DNA of 64,000 nt, from positions 3,658,001-3,722,000 of the forward strand of contig NZ_CP084032.1 in assembly GCF_020181655.1 (NCBI RefSeq), read 5' to 3'. Below, piece by piece: positions 48,246 through 57,788 of the stretch. Source of the stretch: Pectobacterium colocasium. Its GTDB lineage: Bacteria; Pseudomonadota; Gammaproteobacteria; Enterobacterales; Enterobacteriaceae. The notes under the pieces were generated by a model. It made no database searches. It was not told the origin of the DNA and worked only from the letters and a program-made list of their open reading frames with translations. The position numbers were made by a program, and so were the translations under genes. Positions within the stretch are counted from its first letter, which is position 1, and every line of letters begins with the position of its first letter.

Positions 48246-49493
48246 CTACACTTTATCCTGCAACCATCCGCTGATTTGCTGTAGTGCGCGGTGGAAATTC
48301 TGGTACACCGGTGAGAAATTAACCGGCAGCAGTTTCCCTTGTGCGGATGAATTCACAATCAGGCTGGCTTCTTCTTTCGGGCAGAGCGGATCGTTATCCC
48401 AGTAGCCTGCCAGCATCGGCGTCGGACAGCGGCGTCCTAACAACCCCTGCGTTTTCAGCGAATAGCGCCCCAGCTCGGTTTTCAGCGAGGAATCCGTCGA
48501 GAACGGCATACCCAGCCGACTCGCCAGCACATCCATAAACATATCCGGTACCTGCTGCTGACGATTTGGTTCGCTTAACAGGTGGTGCACCACGGGGCCG
48601 AGACAGGCCACTCCGCGTAAGCGCTGCGATTCCAGATATGCCAGCCGAACGGCGATATTGGCGCCAAAGCGGAAGCCAAACGCGACCACACGGGAGTGAT
48701 CGACCCACGGGACATCCGGCAGCGCACGCAAGACCTGTTGATGCAGAAAACTGGAATCCTGAGTCAATTTCCAGCGGGAAGAAAATCCAACGGAGGGGAC
48801 ATCAATCGTCAGCATCGCCATGCCCGCCGGCGCAAAATAGTCCTGAAACAGGCGATGATAATCGCTCTGCAACATTTCCAGGCTGCCGCACATCAGAACG
48901 GTAGGGAAAGGTGCTTTCGCTTGCGAGGGCATATGCAGAAACCCGGTCAGCGTGCCACCGCCCGTAATCGGGAAGGTTAGTTCTTTGAGTTCATAAGGCA
49001 GGTATTTAGCAGCCTCTTCATAGGCGCGGTTTGCCAGCGTTTGCGCCTGTTCTGCCAGTTCATCGCCTTTAATATGTGGATACGCGGCAATACTGTAGAG
49101 GTTGGCAGCCTTCAGCCAGAACTGCCCGGTCTGCGCGTCATCGCCGCTCTCTGTTGCTCGCTGCTGCCAATCTGCCCCCTGCTTCACCCATTCATAAATC
49201 CAGTTACCACCCCGGTAACCAATCACCGTATCAAGCAGTTGCTCGTTGCTTCTGTCGGCCTTGCTGGCAGCGATACGCGACAGCACGTCTTCAATTTCCC
49301 ACGGGTCGACGCCACGCCAAATCCACATCAGTCGGTTAATCATCCGATACCAGTTGCGGGTCTTCTCCCCTTCCAGCGTAGAATGCAGCCCCTGCACATC
49401 CTGACTATTCCGCGTACGTCGGACCAACGTCGAGGTTTCCGGATGTTTAAAGGATGGTTTGAATAGCGTTTCAGACAGGTTAGCTTGCGCCAC
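48246..49493 (-). CDS. frsA: Fermentation-respiration switch protein FrsA (esterase)
   Basis: The 415-residue alpha/beta-hydrolase fold protein matches FrsA (YafA): [21 protein letters not shown] in the N-terminal part, [20 protein letters not shown] and [20 protein letters not shown] at the usual nucleophile position. E. coli FrsA binds EIIA-Glc and affects respiration versus fermentation, and has esterase activity. It lies between crl and gpt, as in E. coli. Confidence 0.95.
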   Translation of the reverse strand: MAQANLSETLFKPSFKHPETSTLVRRTRNSQDVQGLHSTLEGEKTRNWYRMINRLMWIWRGVDPWEIEDVLSRIAASKADRSNEQLLDTVIGYRGGNWIYEWVKQGADWQQRATESGDDAQTGQFWLKAANLYSIAAYPHIKGDELAEQAQTLANRAYEEAAKYLPYELKELTFPITGGGTLTGFLHMPSQAKAPFPTVLMCGSLEMLQSDYHRLFQDYFAPAGMAMLTIDVPSVGFSSRWKLTQDSSFLHQQVLRALPDVPWVDHSRVVAFGFRFGANIAVRLAYLESQRLRGVACLGPVVHHLLSEPNRQQQVPDMFMDVLASRLGMPFSTDSSLKTELGRYSLKTQGLLGRRCPTPMLAGYWDNDPLCPKEEASLIVNSSAQGKLLPVNFSPVYQNFHRALQQISGWLQDKV

Positions 49494-49680
49494 AGCAGCC
49501 TCCGTTAATGTGAACCGCTGTTAGCGGACATCAGACGACTTCTTCGTCACCCGCTAAAGTGTAACGAACTCAGGCCAGAGAAGACAAATGCCTGCGGCAG
49601 AAACATACGTTTGGATCAAAGCCTGCGGCAGAAATGATGCGGATGAGAAACCGCTATCGATAAAAATAATCATGATCAAA

Positions 49681-49719
49681 AACAACAATCACCATAAACA
49701 ACAATCACCATAAACAACA
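49681..49719. repeat. 16-bp tandem repeat beyond gpt
   Basis: AACAACAATCACCATA occurs at 49681-49696 and 49697-49712, with a partial third copy to 49719. It lies in the frsA-gpt spacer beside the gpt terminator. Confidence 0.85.
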
Positions 49720-49720
49720 C

Positions 49721-49743
49721 AATGCCCGGCTAAACCGGGCATT
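49721..49743 (-). terminator. gpt terminator
   Basis: A 9-bp stem (AATGCCCGG 49721-49729 with CCGGGCATT 49735-49743) lies 28 bases beyond the gpt stop. On the minus strand it is followed by a T/G-rich run. Confidence 0.75.
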
Positions 49744-49770
49744 GGTGGAAACGAAGATTCGCTCAGGCGA

Positions 49771-50229
49771 TTAACGACCAGACAACGGCGGAACAAATAC
49801 CACGCCCATGTCCCACGGCTGTTCAATCCAGGTATCCTGCGGGATATCGATCACGTAGTCGTCAACCAGCGGCTTACCGGCTGGCTTGGCGAAAATGGTC
49901 ACGAAGTGCGCTTTCGGATACATATCACGAATTGCCTTCGCCGTACCGCCCGTGTCAACCAGATCGTCAATCACGATAAACCATTCGCCATCTCCCTCGG
50001 CACGCTTCAGCACTTTCATTTCGCGCTGGTTGTCGTGGTCATAACTGGAGATGCAAACGGTATCAACGTGACGAATGCCCAGCTCACGCGCCAGCAGTGC
50101 GCTTGGCACCAGACCACCACGGCTAACGGCAATGATGCCTTTCCATTGATCGGCAGGCAGTAAACGCTGTGCCAGTTTGCGGGCATGAATTTGCAACATA
50201 TCCCAGGTTACGACGTACTTTTCGCTCAT
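49771..50229 (-). CDS. gpt: Xanthine-guanine phosphoribosyltransferase
   Basis: Gpt salvages guanine and xanthine to GMP and XMP with PRPP. The 152-residue protein, the same length as in E. coli, has the PRPP loop [18 protein letters not shown] and the [18 protein letters not shown] segment. It diverges from pepD, the E. coli arrangement. Confidence 0.97.
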   Translation of the reverse strand: MSEKYVVTWDMLQIHARKLAQRLLPADQWKGIIAVSRGGLVPSALLARELGIRHVDTVCISSYDHDNQREMKVLKRAEGDGEWFIVIDDLVDTGGTAKAIRDMYPKAHFVTIFAKPAGKPLVDDYVIDIPQDTWIEQPWDMGVVFVPPLSGR

Positions 50230-50559
50230 AAAATATATCCCAGCCGGATAAAAATCGGCTTAATTTGAGTCTGAGGGGGGAAAAAGGTTGCGCGAGATTA
50301 TAGATAGCCAACAACATAAAAACCAGTTTTTCTCAACGTGAGAGCCGAGTTTTTCCCGTCAACCGCAGCCCTGCAAAGCCCGTTGGTTGATATTGCAGCA
50401 GGAAAAATCAAGCAGGGCCGACGGCAATTCCCCTGCTTCGATGGAAAATGATATTCTGTTGTGACACGCCATGTTATGTGGCTCACCGCGATTAACTTTT
50501 AACCTGTAGCCCTGCCCGCCAGAACGCGAAGGCGTGCCGCTAAAAAGGAGACTGAAATA

Positions 50560-52020
50560 GTGTCTGAATTGTCTCAACTTTCCCCCCAGCCTCTGTGGGA
50601 TATTTTCGCCAAGATCTGTTCCATTCCGCATCCGTCTTATCATGAAGAAGCGCTGGCCGCACACATTCTGGAGTGGGCTAAAGAGAAAGGCATTCATGCC
50701 GAGCGCGATGAGGTCGGCAATATTCTGCTGCGCAAAGCGGCAACCGCCGGCATGGAAAATCGCAAGCCTGTCGTATTGCAGGCGCATCTGGACATGGTGC
50801 CGCAGAAAAATAATGACACCGTACACGATTTCACTACCGATCCGATCCAGCCTTATATTGACGGTGAATGGCTGAAGGCGCGCGGCACCACGCTAGGCGC
50901 GGATAACGGCATTGGTATGGCCTCTGCGCTGGCGGTGCTGGCCGATCCGAACGTCGAGCACGGCCCGCTGGAAGTGCTGCTGACGATGACGGAAGAAGCC
51001 GGAATGGATGGCGCGTTTGGCCTGCAACCAAACTGGCTTCAGGGCGAAATCCTGATCAATACCGATTCGGAAGAAGAAGGCGAAATCTACATGGGTTGCG
51101 CAGGCGGTATTGATTTCATTACCCGTCTGCCGCTCGAACGCGAAGTGCCACCAGCCGATTACCACACGCTGAAGCTGACGATTAAAGGGCTGAAAGGCGG
51201 CCACTCCGGCTGCGACATCCATCTGGGACTGGGCAACGCCAACAAGCTGCTGGCACGTTTCCTGTTCGAGCAGGCGAAAGCGCTGGATATTCGCATTCTC
51301 GATCTGAACGGCGGGACGCTGCGTAACGCGATTCCGCGTGAGGCCTTCGCCACGCTGTCTCTGCCAGCCGCTAACGTCGAGTCGTTAAAAACGCTGAGCC
51401 AGGAATATCTGGCAGTGCTGAAAAATGAACTGTCCGCCGTTGAGAAAAACCTGACCGTACTGGTGGAAGCCAGCGACAGCAATGAGCACCCGCTGACGCA
51501 GGACAGCCGCGATCGCCTGCTGGCGCTGCTCAATGCCACGCCAAACGGCGTGATCCGCATGAGCGACGACGTCAAAGGCGTGGTGGAAACGTCACTGAAT
51601 CTGGGCGTTGTGACGATGGAAGACGACCACGCGGAAATTATCTGCCTGATTCGTTCGCTGATCGACAGCGGTAAAGATGCCGTCGTCGGTACGCTGACGT
51701 CGCTGGGGCAGTTGGCTGGTGCGAAAACGTCACCGAAAGGCGGCTACCCAGGCTGGCAGCCGGATGCGCATTCACCAGTCATGGCGCTGGTGCGCGAAAC
51801 GTATCAGAAACTGTTCAACAAGACGCCGAACATCATGGTGATTCACGCCGGTCTGGAGTGTGGTCTGTTCAAGAAGCCTTATCCAGAGATGGATATGGTT
51901 TCTATCGGGCCAACCATCACCGGGCCGCACTCGCCGGATGAACAAGTTCATATCGGCAGCGTGGATCTGTACTGGAAATTGCTGACAGAACTGCTGAAAG
52001 CGATTCCGCCACGTGCCTGA
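50560..52020 (+). CDS. pepD: Cytosol nonspecific dipeptidase (peptidase D)
   Basis: PepD is an M20-family two-metal aminoacyl-histidine dipeptidase. The 486-residue sequence includes VLQAHLDMVPQKN and GADNGIGMASALAVLAD for metal binding, TEEAGMDGAFGL with the catalytic glutamate, and the C-terminal HAGLECGLFKKPYPEMDMVSIGP. The start is GTG 50560 behind AAGGAG, as in E. coli, where GTG is also used. Confidence 0.97.
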   Translation: MSELSQLSPQPLWDIFAKICSIPHPSYHEEALAAHILEWAKEKGIHAERDEVGNILLRKAATAGMENRKPVVLQAHLDMVPQKNNDTVHDFTTDPIQPYIDGEWLKARGTTLGADNGIGMASALAVLADPNVEHGPLEVLLTMTEEAGMDGAFGLQPNWLQGEILINTDSEEEGEIYMGCAGGIDFITRLPLEREVPPADYHTLKLTIKGLKGGHSGCDIHLGLGNANKLLARFLFEQAKALDIRILDLNGGTLRNAIPREAFATLSLPAANVESLKTLSQEYLAVLKNELSAVEKNLTVLVEASDSNEHPLTQDSRDRLLALLNATPNGVIRMSDDVKGVVETSLNLGVVTMEDDHAEIICLIRSLIDSGKDAVVGTLTSLGQLAGAKTSPKGGYPGWQPDAHSPVMALVRETYQKLFNKTPNIMVIHAGLECGLFKKPYPEMDMVSIGPTITGPHSPDEQVHIGSVDLYWKLLTELLKAIPPRA

Positions 52021-52100
52021 TCGCTAAAGAATAACACGCACACGAGTAAACACAGGGCGACGGGGAGATGTCGCCCTTTTTTATCCTCAACCACACCTCT

Positions 52101-53159
52101 TTACCCCCAATCAAACACCAGCTGTCGCTCAATTTGTGGGTCGAGCAGCGTTACATGCAGCCCCACCAGCCGGACGCCTCTGGATTTACGCCGCTCCTGC
52201 CAGGTTTGTTGCGCGATCTTCAACAGATCCTGTTTATTCAATATCGGCCACACATGTTCCTGCGTCGTTTGCTGAAAATCATCAAACTTGAGCTTTACCC
52301 CCTGACGCGCAATGTGCAGATCGGGCTTAACCCGTTTCAGGCGAACTTCCAGCTCCTGATAAAGCTGTTCTATCAGACTTTCACACTGTTCCCAGTCGTG
52401 GATATCCTGCGCCAGCGTCTTCTCCACGCCAACTGACTTCCTCAACCGATCGGGGGAAATCCGTCGCTCATCAATCCCCTGGCATCGCTCCCACAGCACA
52501 CGGCCAAACTTACCGAATTCTTTAAGCAGATCCGCCAGCGCATATCCCCGCACATCCGCACAGGTATGCAGACCGCGTTCTTCCAGCCGTTTCGCCGTCA
52601 CTTTCCCGACGCCGGGGATTTTCTCCAGCGGCAGCGCCAGCAGGAAATCATCCACCTGATCGGGTGTGATCACATATTGTCCATTCGGTTTATTTAACTC
52701 TGACGCGATTTTCGCCAGAAACTTGATTGGCGCAATCCCCGCCGAGGCGGTCAGATTCAGTTCATCCGCGATGGTTCGACGGATTTCTTCAGCGATGCGC
52801 GTCGCCGAACCATTGCAGTGCGGGCTATCGGTGACATCCAGATAGGCTTCATCCAGAGAAAGCGGTTCGATAAGCGATGTGTAGCGGGCGAAGATATCGC
52901 GGATTTGGCGGGAGGTGGACTTATACACCTCCATACGCCCAGGTAACAAGGTAAGGTGAGGACACAGGCGCAAGGCCGTTGCGGTCGCCATCGCGCTGCG
53001 AACACCGTAACGTCGGGCAGGATAGTTAGCGGTGCTAATGACACCACGACGATCGGCGCTCCCGCCAATCGCCAGAGGAATATCGCGCAGGCGCGGGTTA
53101 TCACGCATCTCAATTGCTGCGTAGAAGCAGTCCATATCAACATGAATGATTTTGCGCAT
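52101..53159 (-). CDS. dinB: DNA polymerase IV
   Basis: DinB is the error-prone Y-family polymerase of the SOS response. ATG 53159 ([17 protein letters not shown]) gives 352 residues; the frame is open upstream but would read through the LexA box. The palm acidic residues are in VDMDCFYAA and [13 protein letters not shown], followed by thumb and little-finger domains. The C-terminus ends QLVFDWG, close to the beta-clamp binding motif of the family. Confidence 0.97.
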   Translation of the reverse strand: MRKIIHVDMDCFYAAIEMRDNPRLRDIPLAIGGSADRRGVISTANYPARRYGVRSAMATATALRLCPHLTLLPGRMEVYKSTSRQIRDIFARYTSLIEPLSLDEAYLDVTDSPHCNGSATRIAEEIRRTIADELNLTASAGIAPIKFLAKIASELNKPNGQYVITPDQVDDFLLALPLEKIPGVGKVTAKRLEERGLHTCADVRGYALADLLKEFGKFGRVLWERCQGIDERRISPDRLRKSVGVEKTLAQDIHDWEQCESLIEQLYQELEVRLKRVKPDLHIARQGVKLKFDDFQQTTQEHVWPILNKQDLLKIAQQTWQERRKSRGVRLVGLHVTLLDPQIERQLVFDWG

Positions 53160-53175
53160 ACTGGCCCTCTGACAA

Positions 53176-53195
53176 CACTGTATAAATATACAGAT
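53176..53195 (-). promoter_or_regulatory. LexA box of dinB
   Basis: CTGT-N8-ACAG at 53178-53193 with an A/T core, starting about 18 bases before the dinB start codon. It matches the SOS operator consensus and fits LexA control of dinB. Confidence 0.9.
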
Positions 53196-53234
53196 CAAAG
53201 TCAGTATAGACAAGCAGCGCAATACCGCCCACGT

Positions 53235-54035
53235 TTACTGCGCGATCAGCATCACCAGCTTCAATTCCCCCTGTCCGGCAGGATGGAAAGTCTGTTGGTG
53301 ATAGGCCACATCCCCCAACAAAGGGTGGTGGAAACGTCGCTCGCCACCTTCACGGGCGGTTACCGCCTGCTGCGACCACCAGAGATTGAACTCGCGGCTT
53401 TCTTCACACAGCGCCATCACGACTTGCCGCACAGCCTCGGCAGACACGTAATGGCTGGATTCCGCCCGAAACTCCGCCACTACCCGTTTGGCGCGTTCTG
53501 GCCAATCAACCACCAGCGATCGTGCCAGCGGATTGAGAAACATAAAGCGCAGCAGATTCGGTTCGGGATCGGTTCCCAGCCATCCGGAAAACAACTGTTC
53601 CGATGGCGCATTCCACGCCAGCATGTTCCAGCAACCATCCAGAAGATACGCAGGGCAGGTAATATGGTGCAGGCTGGCGGCAACCCGCGTATCCAGCGAC
53701 GTTGCCCTGCTCTGCTTTTGAGGATCCTTCACACCAGCCAGACTAAAAAGATAGTCATGCTCTGCGGGTTCCAGCTTTAACGCCAGCGACAAGCGAGTCA
53801 GCGCCGAGGCTGAAGCAGACACGTCACGCCCCTGCTCAAGCCAGGTATACCAGGTGGTGCTGATTCGGGCGATTTGCGCCAACTCTTCGCGGCGTAATCC
53901 GCTGGTGCGTCGCCGCCCGGACGCTGGCAGGCCGACCCTTTCCGGCGAGGTCCGCTCACGCAGCGCCCGTAAAAAAGCCCCCAGTGCCTTTGGGCCGCTC
54001 AGAGAATTGGCAGACATAAACGAATTTGCAGACAT
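53235..54035 (-). CDS. XRE-family regulator with MmyB-like ligand domain
   Basis: The 266-residue frame (ATG 54035 or the in-frame ATG at 54017) has an N-terminal helix-turn-helix (about 15-75: LGAFLRALRERTSPERVGL, RREELAQIARISTTWYTWLEQGRDV). A C-terminal PAS-like MmyB domain follows (CWNMLAWNAPSEQLFSGWLG, RFMFLNPLARSLVVDW), which in relatives binds a lipid-like ligand. Such regulators often control a neighbouring oxidoreductase; none is seen here, and the target may be the divergent methyltransferase gene. Confidence 0.9.
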   Translation of the reverse strand: MSANSFMSANSLSGPKALGAFLRALRERTSPERVGLPASGRRRTSGLRREELAQIARISTTWYTWLEQGRDVSASASALTRLSLALKLEPAEHDYLFSLAGVKDPQKQSRATSLDTRVAASLHHITCPAYLLDGCWNMLAWNAPSEQLFSGWLGTDPEPNLLRFMFLNPLARSLVVDWPERAKRVVAEFRAESSHYVSAEAVRQVVMALCEESREFNLWWSQQAVTAREGGERRFHHPLLGDVAYHQQTFHPAGQGELKLVMLIAQ

Positions 54036-54174
54036 AACCCGGTGTCCTTTTTATCCCGCCCGCTCAGGCAACTTGCGATGGCAGCAGCATCAGTGAAAGC
54101 GGTGTTAATCAAACAGGGAGTATTTTATACCCGTATAAATGCTCATATTGTACCCGTATTTTTCTCTCACTATA

Positions 54175-54223
54175 GTGTTCTTAAGCCAAAGACAGTGTTC
54201 TTAAGCCAAAGACAGTGTTCTTA
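54175..54223. repeat. 20-bp tandem repeat between the XRE gene and the methyltransferase
   Basis: GTGTTCTTAAGCCAAAGACA occurs at 54175-54194 and 54195-54214, followed by the first nine bases of a third copy. Copy number could vary by slippage and might affect the divergent promoters. Confidence 0.9.
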
Positions 54224-54302
54224 GACCGACGTCTTCTTTAGTGGCTGGCGCGCCGCCGTTTACCCCTGATGAAACAAGAACAATTCAGATAGAGCGAGAG
54301 CA

Positions 54303-55076
54303 ATGATGGAAGAAAAGCAGAATCATAATCGTCGCGTCGAACATCAGTTCGGCTCACAAGCGCAGAACTACCTGACCAGCGCGGTGCATGCGCAGGGCAA
54401 AGATTTAACCCAGTTAGCGGCTTTATTAGCGCCTTTCCCGCAAGCGCGCGTCATCGATGTCGGCTGCGGTGCAGGACACGCCAGCTTCGTTGCCGCACAG
54501 GCCGTCGCAGAGGTTGTTGCCTACGACCTGTCTTCTCAAATGTTGGAGGTTATCAGTCAGGCTGCTGCACAAAAAGGGCTGAATAACATCCGCGTTCAGC
54601 AAGGCGTAGCCGAGTCTTTACCGTTCGAGGATAGCAGTGCAGATATCATCATCAGCCGTTACTCTGCGCATCACTGGCATGATGTCGGGCAGGCGTTACG
54701 TGAAATGCGGCGCGTCCTGAAACCGGGCGGGCGCGTAATCATGATGGATGTCGTTTCGCCCGGACATCCGCTGCTGGACAGCTACTTGCAGACGGTAGAG
54801 AAGTTGCGCGACACTTCACACGTGCGTAATTACGCACCGGGCGAGTGGCTGAGTCTGTTTACGGAAGCCGGGTTCATCGTGCGTAACGCCACCAGCGACA
54901 GGCTGACGCTGGAGTTCAGCAGTTGGGTTGCCCGTATGCGTACGCCAGAACATTTCACAGTGGCGATTCGTGAACTGCAAAAAACGCTGGCGGACGAAGT
55001 GATACAGCATTTTGAAGTACAGGCGGACGGTTCGTTTGTCACCGACATTATGATGATAGAAGCCACCCGCGCCTGA
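54303..55076 (+). CDS. yafE: SAM-dependent methyltransferase, YafE-like
   Basis: This 257-residue class I methyltransferase has the SAM loop VIDVGCGAGHASFVAAQA (about 50-67), motif II VAYDLSSQML, motif III around FEDSSADIIISRYSAHHW, and the late strand LKPGGRVIMMDVV. It resembles E. coli YafE of the UbiE/BioC group. The substrate is unknown. Two start codons (54303 and 54306) are adjacent. Confidence 0.88.
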   Translation: MMEEKQNHNRRVEHQFGSQAQNYLTSAVHAQGKDLTQLAALLAPFPQARVIDVGCGAGHASFVAAQAVAEVVAYDLSSQMLEVISQAAAQKGLNNIRVQQGVAESLPFEDSSADIIISRYSAHHWHDVGQALREMRRVLKPGGRVIMMDVVSPGHPLLDSYLQTVEKLRDTSHVRNYAPGEWLSLFTEAGFIVRNATSDRLTLEFSSWVARMRTPEHFTVAIRELQKTLADEVIQHFEVQADGSFVTDIMMIEATRA

Positions 55077-55333
55077 CCCGCTTTCTCCTACCATTAATAA
55101 CCTCACACGTAGCAGCCCGTATCCATTCGGGCTGTTTTTTGTAAATGTTATTTTTTAGCGCTTTTCAACGCTTGATTAATATGAAACCAATGATAATGTG
55201 ATTTCGTTTTCGTCGTTATCTATTCGCCGACGAAATATATACCGATAACGGCTGTCCTAACACTTTCGCTAACACACCAGTAGCGCGACGCGGACGCCGC
55301 GTGTAGCAGGCAATTTTATTATCAGGAACCATA

Positions 55334-56068
55334 ATGCAAAAAATCGCGCTGTCGTTTGCGATGTTGTTTTTTTTGCCTTCTCTTGTTGTTACCAGCGCCG
55401 CCAGCGAGACCGCACCGCCGCTCGCGCCGATAGCAAAAGAATTAAAACAGCAATTATTAGGCTCTCCGATCTATATTCAGATCTTTAAAGAAGAGCGAAT
55501 ATTCGAACTCTATGCGAAAGTCGGCAACGAATACCGTTTATTGGACCAATACCCAATCTGTAAATATTCGGGCGGATTAGGGCCAAAACGCGTTGAAGGC
55601 GATTTAAAAAGTCCGGAAGGTTTCTATCAGGTCGATCTGCGTCAGTTAAAACCAGACAGCCAATATTACCGCGCGATCAATATCGGTTTCCCCAACGAGT
55701 ATGATAAATCACAGGGGTATTCCGGCCGCTATTTAATGATCCACGGCGAATGTGTGTCAGTTGGCTGTTATGCCATGACCAACACCTACATGGATGAGAT
55801 TTATCGCTATGCCGAAGCAGCGCTACGCAACGGGCAGGCGAAGATTGATATTGCCATCTACCCGTTCCGTATGACGGAACAGAACATGCTGCGCCACCGT
55901 AATTCCACCTACGCCAGCTTCTGGAAACAGCTTCAGCCGGGGTATGCCTATTTTAATCAGCACAATCAGCCGCCAGCCATCACTGTGTTTAATGGGCAAT
56001 ACGTCGTTAACCCACCGTTGATGACCAGCCAGCCAACCTTAAAGTACGCGCTCGCCGAAACAAAATAG
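55334..56068 (+). CDS. dpaA: L,D-transpeptidase-family protein YafK (DpaA)
   Basis: The 244-residue protein has a signal peptide (MQKIALSFAMLFFLPSLVVT, cleavage near AAS) and a YkuD domain with the catalytic H-x-SVGC form in HGECVSVGCYAM. E. coli YafK (DpaA/LdtF) acts in the periplasm to release Braun lipoprotein from peptidoglycan. Its 3' end overlaps the 3' end of the converging yafJ gene by 30 bases, leaving no room for an intergenic terminator. Confidence 0.92.
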   Translation: MQKIALSFAMLFFLPSLVVTSAASETAPPLAPIAKELKQQLLGSPIYIQIFKEERIFELYAKVGNEYRLLDQYPICKYSGGLGPKRVEGDLKSPEGFYQVDLRQLKPDSQYYRAINIGFPNEYDKSQGYSGRYLMIHGECVSVGCYAMTNTYMDEIYRYAEAALRNGQAKIDIAIYPFRMTEQNMLRHRNSTYASFWKQLQPGYAYFNQHNQPPAITVFNGQYVVNPPLMTSQPTLKYALAETK

Positions 56069-56806
56069 AACGAATTCACCTGGCATGATTTGATGCCAGG
56101 TTTCGTTGCCCGTTAGCGGCTGCGTCGCCAGTACCGTGACGACATCATTGGGTGTCGTCTGCTGCTGGAAATCAATCTCCACATCCTGATCCAACAGCGT
56201 CGCTTTACCAAACGGCGCACGACGGGTGATCCAGTAGAGTTTGGTTGAGCAATACCCCATCACAAAGCGCCCGTCCGACAGTAGCATGTTAAACACGCCT
56301 TTCTCCCGCAGGACATCCGCCTGTTTCGCGATATAGCGGAACACCGCAGGCCAGTTGCCCGGTGTGCGCGGATAACGTTCGGACAATTGAGAGAGCAGCC
56401 AGCAGAAAGCAAATTCGCTGTCAGTCTGGCCTACGGGGCGAAACATGCCCGTTTTTAGGGTGTTGTAACCTTTCAGTTGCCCGTTGTGGGCGAACGTCCA
56501 GTTCCTCCCCCACAGCTCGCGGGTAAAAGGATGGGTATTTTCCAGCGACACCGCGCCGCGATTCGCCTGCCGGATGTGTGAAACCACCGCACATGATTTG
56601 ATAGGATAATCCTGCACCAGCCGGGCAATCGGCGAGTTATAGCTTGGCAGCGGATCTTTAAACGTGCGACAGCCGTTCCCTTCATAAAAGGTAATTCCCC
56701 AGCCATCCCGATGCGGCCCGGTATTCCCACCGCGTTGTATCAGCCCGGTAAAGCTAAAGCAGATATCCGTCGGTACATTCGCGCTCATCCCCAGCAGTTC
56801 ACACAT
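56039..56806 (-). CDS. yafJ: Class II glutamine amidotransferase YafJ
   Basis: The 255-residue protein has Cys2 as the N-terminal nucleophile (MCELLGMSANVPTDI) and the class II Ntn-hydrolase segments RDGWGITFYEG, VSHIRQANRGAVSLENTHPF and NWTFAHNGQLKGY. No synthetase domain is attached, so the acceptor is unknown. It lies between gmhA and yafK, as in E. coli, and ends inside the yafK coding region. Confidence 0.93.
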   Translation of the reverse strand: MCELLGMSANVPTDICFSFTGLIQRGGNTGPHRDGWGITFYEGNGCRTFKDPLPSYNSPIARLVQDYPIKSCAVVSHIRQANRGAVSLENTHPFTRELWGRNWTFAHNGQLKGYNTLKTGMFRPVGQTDSEFAFCWLLSQLSERYPRTPGNWPAVFRYIAKQADVLREKGVFNMLLSDGRFVMGYCSTKLYWITRRAPFGKATLLDQDVEIDFQQQTTPNDVVTVLATQPLTGNETWHQIMPGEFVLFCFGERVL

Positions 56807-56856
56807 CTGACTTTCTACCCTTCCCTTCTCGCCTTTTTAGAGCATGTTAACGTGGC

Positions 56857-57438
56857 TTACTGATCTGCCATTTCTTTTTCAATCAACTGAATCAGGATGT
56901 GAATCGCTTTGATATGGATCTCCTGAATACGGTCAGCATAGCCGAAGTGCGGAACACGAATTTCCACGTCGGCTGAACCTGCCATTTTACCGCCGTCTTT
57001 CCCGGTCAGCGTAATGACCTTCATGCCTTTCGCTTTTGCTGCGGCAATCGCTTTAATAATGTTGCCGGAGTTACCCGAAGTGGAAATGCCCAGCAGCACA
57101 TCGCCTTCACGCCCCAGTGATTCGACATAGCGGGAGAAGACAAAATCATAGCCAAAGTCATTGCTGACGCAGGACAGGTGGCTCGGATCGGAAATCGCAA
57201 TAGCCGGATAGCCAGGACGGTTCTCGCGATAGCGCCCCGTCAGCTCTTCAGCAAAGTGCATGGCATCACAGTGTGAACCACCGTTACCACAGGAAATCAC
57301 TTTACCACCCGCTTTGAAAGCGTTAGCCAACAGCACCGCAGCGTTTTGGATCGACTGAATGTTCGCATCATCACTCAAGAAATTATTCAGTGTTTCTGCA
57401 GCTTCTTTCAGTTCACTACGGATTAAATCCTGATACAT
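56857..57438 (-). CDS. gmhA: Phosphoheptose isomerase
   Basis: GmhA (LpcA) converts sedoheptulose-7-phosphate to D-glycero-D-manno-heptose-7-phosphate, the first step to the LPS inner core heptose. The 193-residue SIS-domain protein has [31 protein letters not shown] and the catalytic-site [12 protein letters not shown] stretch. Length and neighbours match E. coli. It diverges from fadE. Confidence 0.97.
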
Positions 57439-57651
57439 GGAATCCTCTCATTTTGTCTGGTGACAGTATCATCTTCTGCCATGCAGTGTAGCGGATCGTA
57501 CTAACAGCGAGAAGCGCACAATCACGGGATCGAGAGGATCGCTGACGCGCGTCAGAAAACGCACGAAGGCCGTTCGGTTTGTGAAGTGAGTTGTAATTAT
57601 GATGTAAACGAATTGATAAAAATAATTAGATAAACTACAACCAATATAAGC

Positions 57652-57668
57652 AACAGGTCAGACCTCTT
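57652..57668 (+). promoter_or_regulatory. FadR-like operator before fadE
   Basis: AACAGGTCAGACCTCTT matches the FadR consensus AACTGGTC-N-GACCAGTT at 13 of 16 defined positions, including both GGTC/GACC cores. It lies 121 bases before the fadE start. FadR repression of fadE is established in E. coli. Confidence 0.75.
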
Positions 57669-57788
57669 ACGACATTGACCTATTACGCCTTATTTCACTG
57701 ATAAAAACGGTTCTCGCTTTCCCCCGCAATACAACGCTCAGGGGAAGAATGAAAACCCTCCATTCGCTCACAATGCTGGAGACACGTT

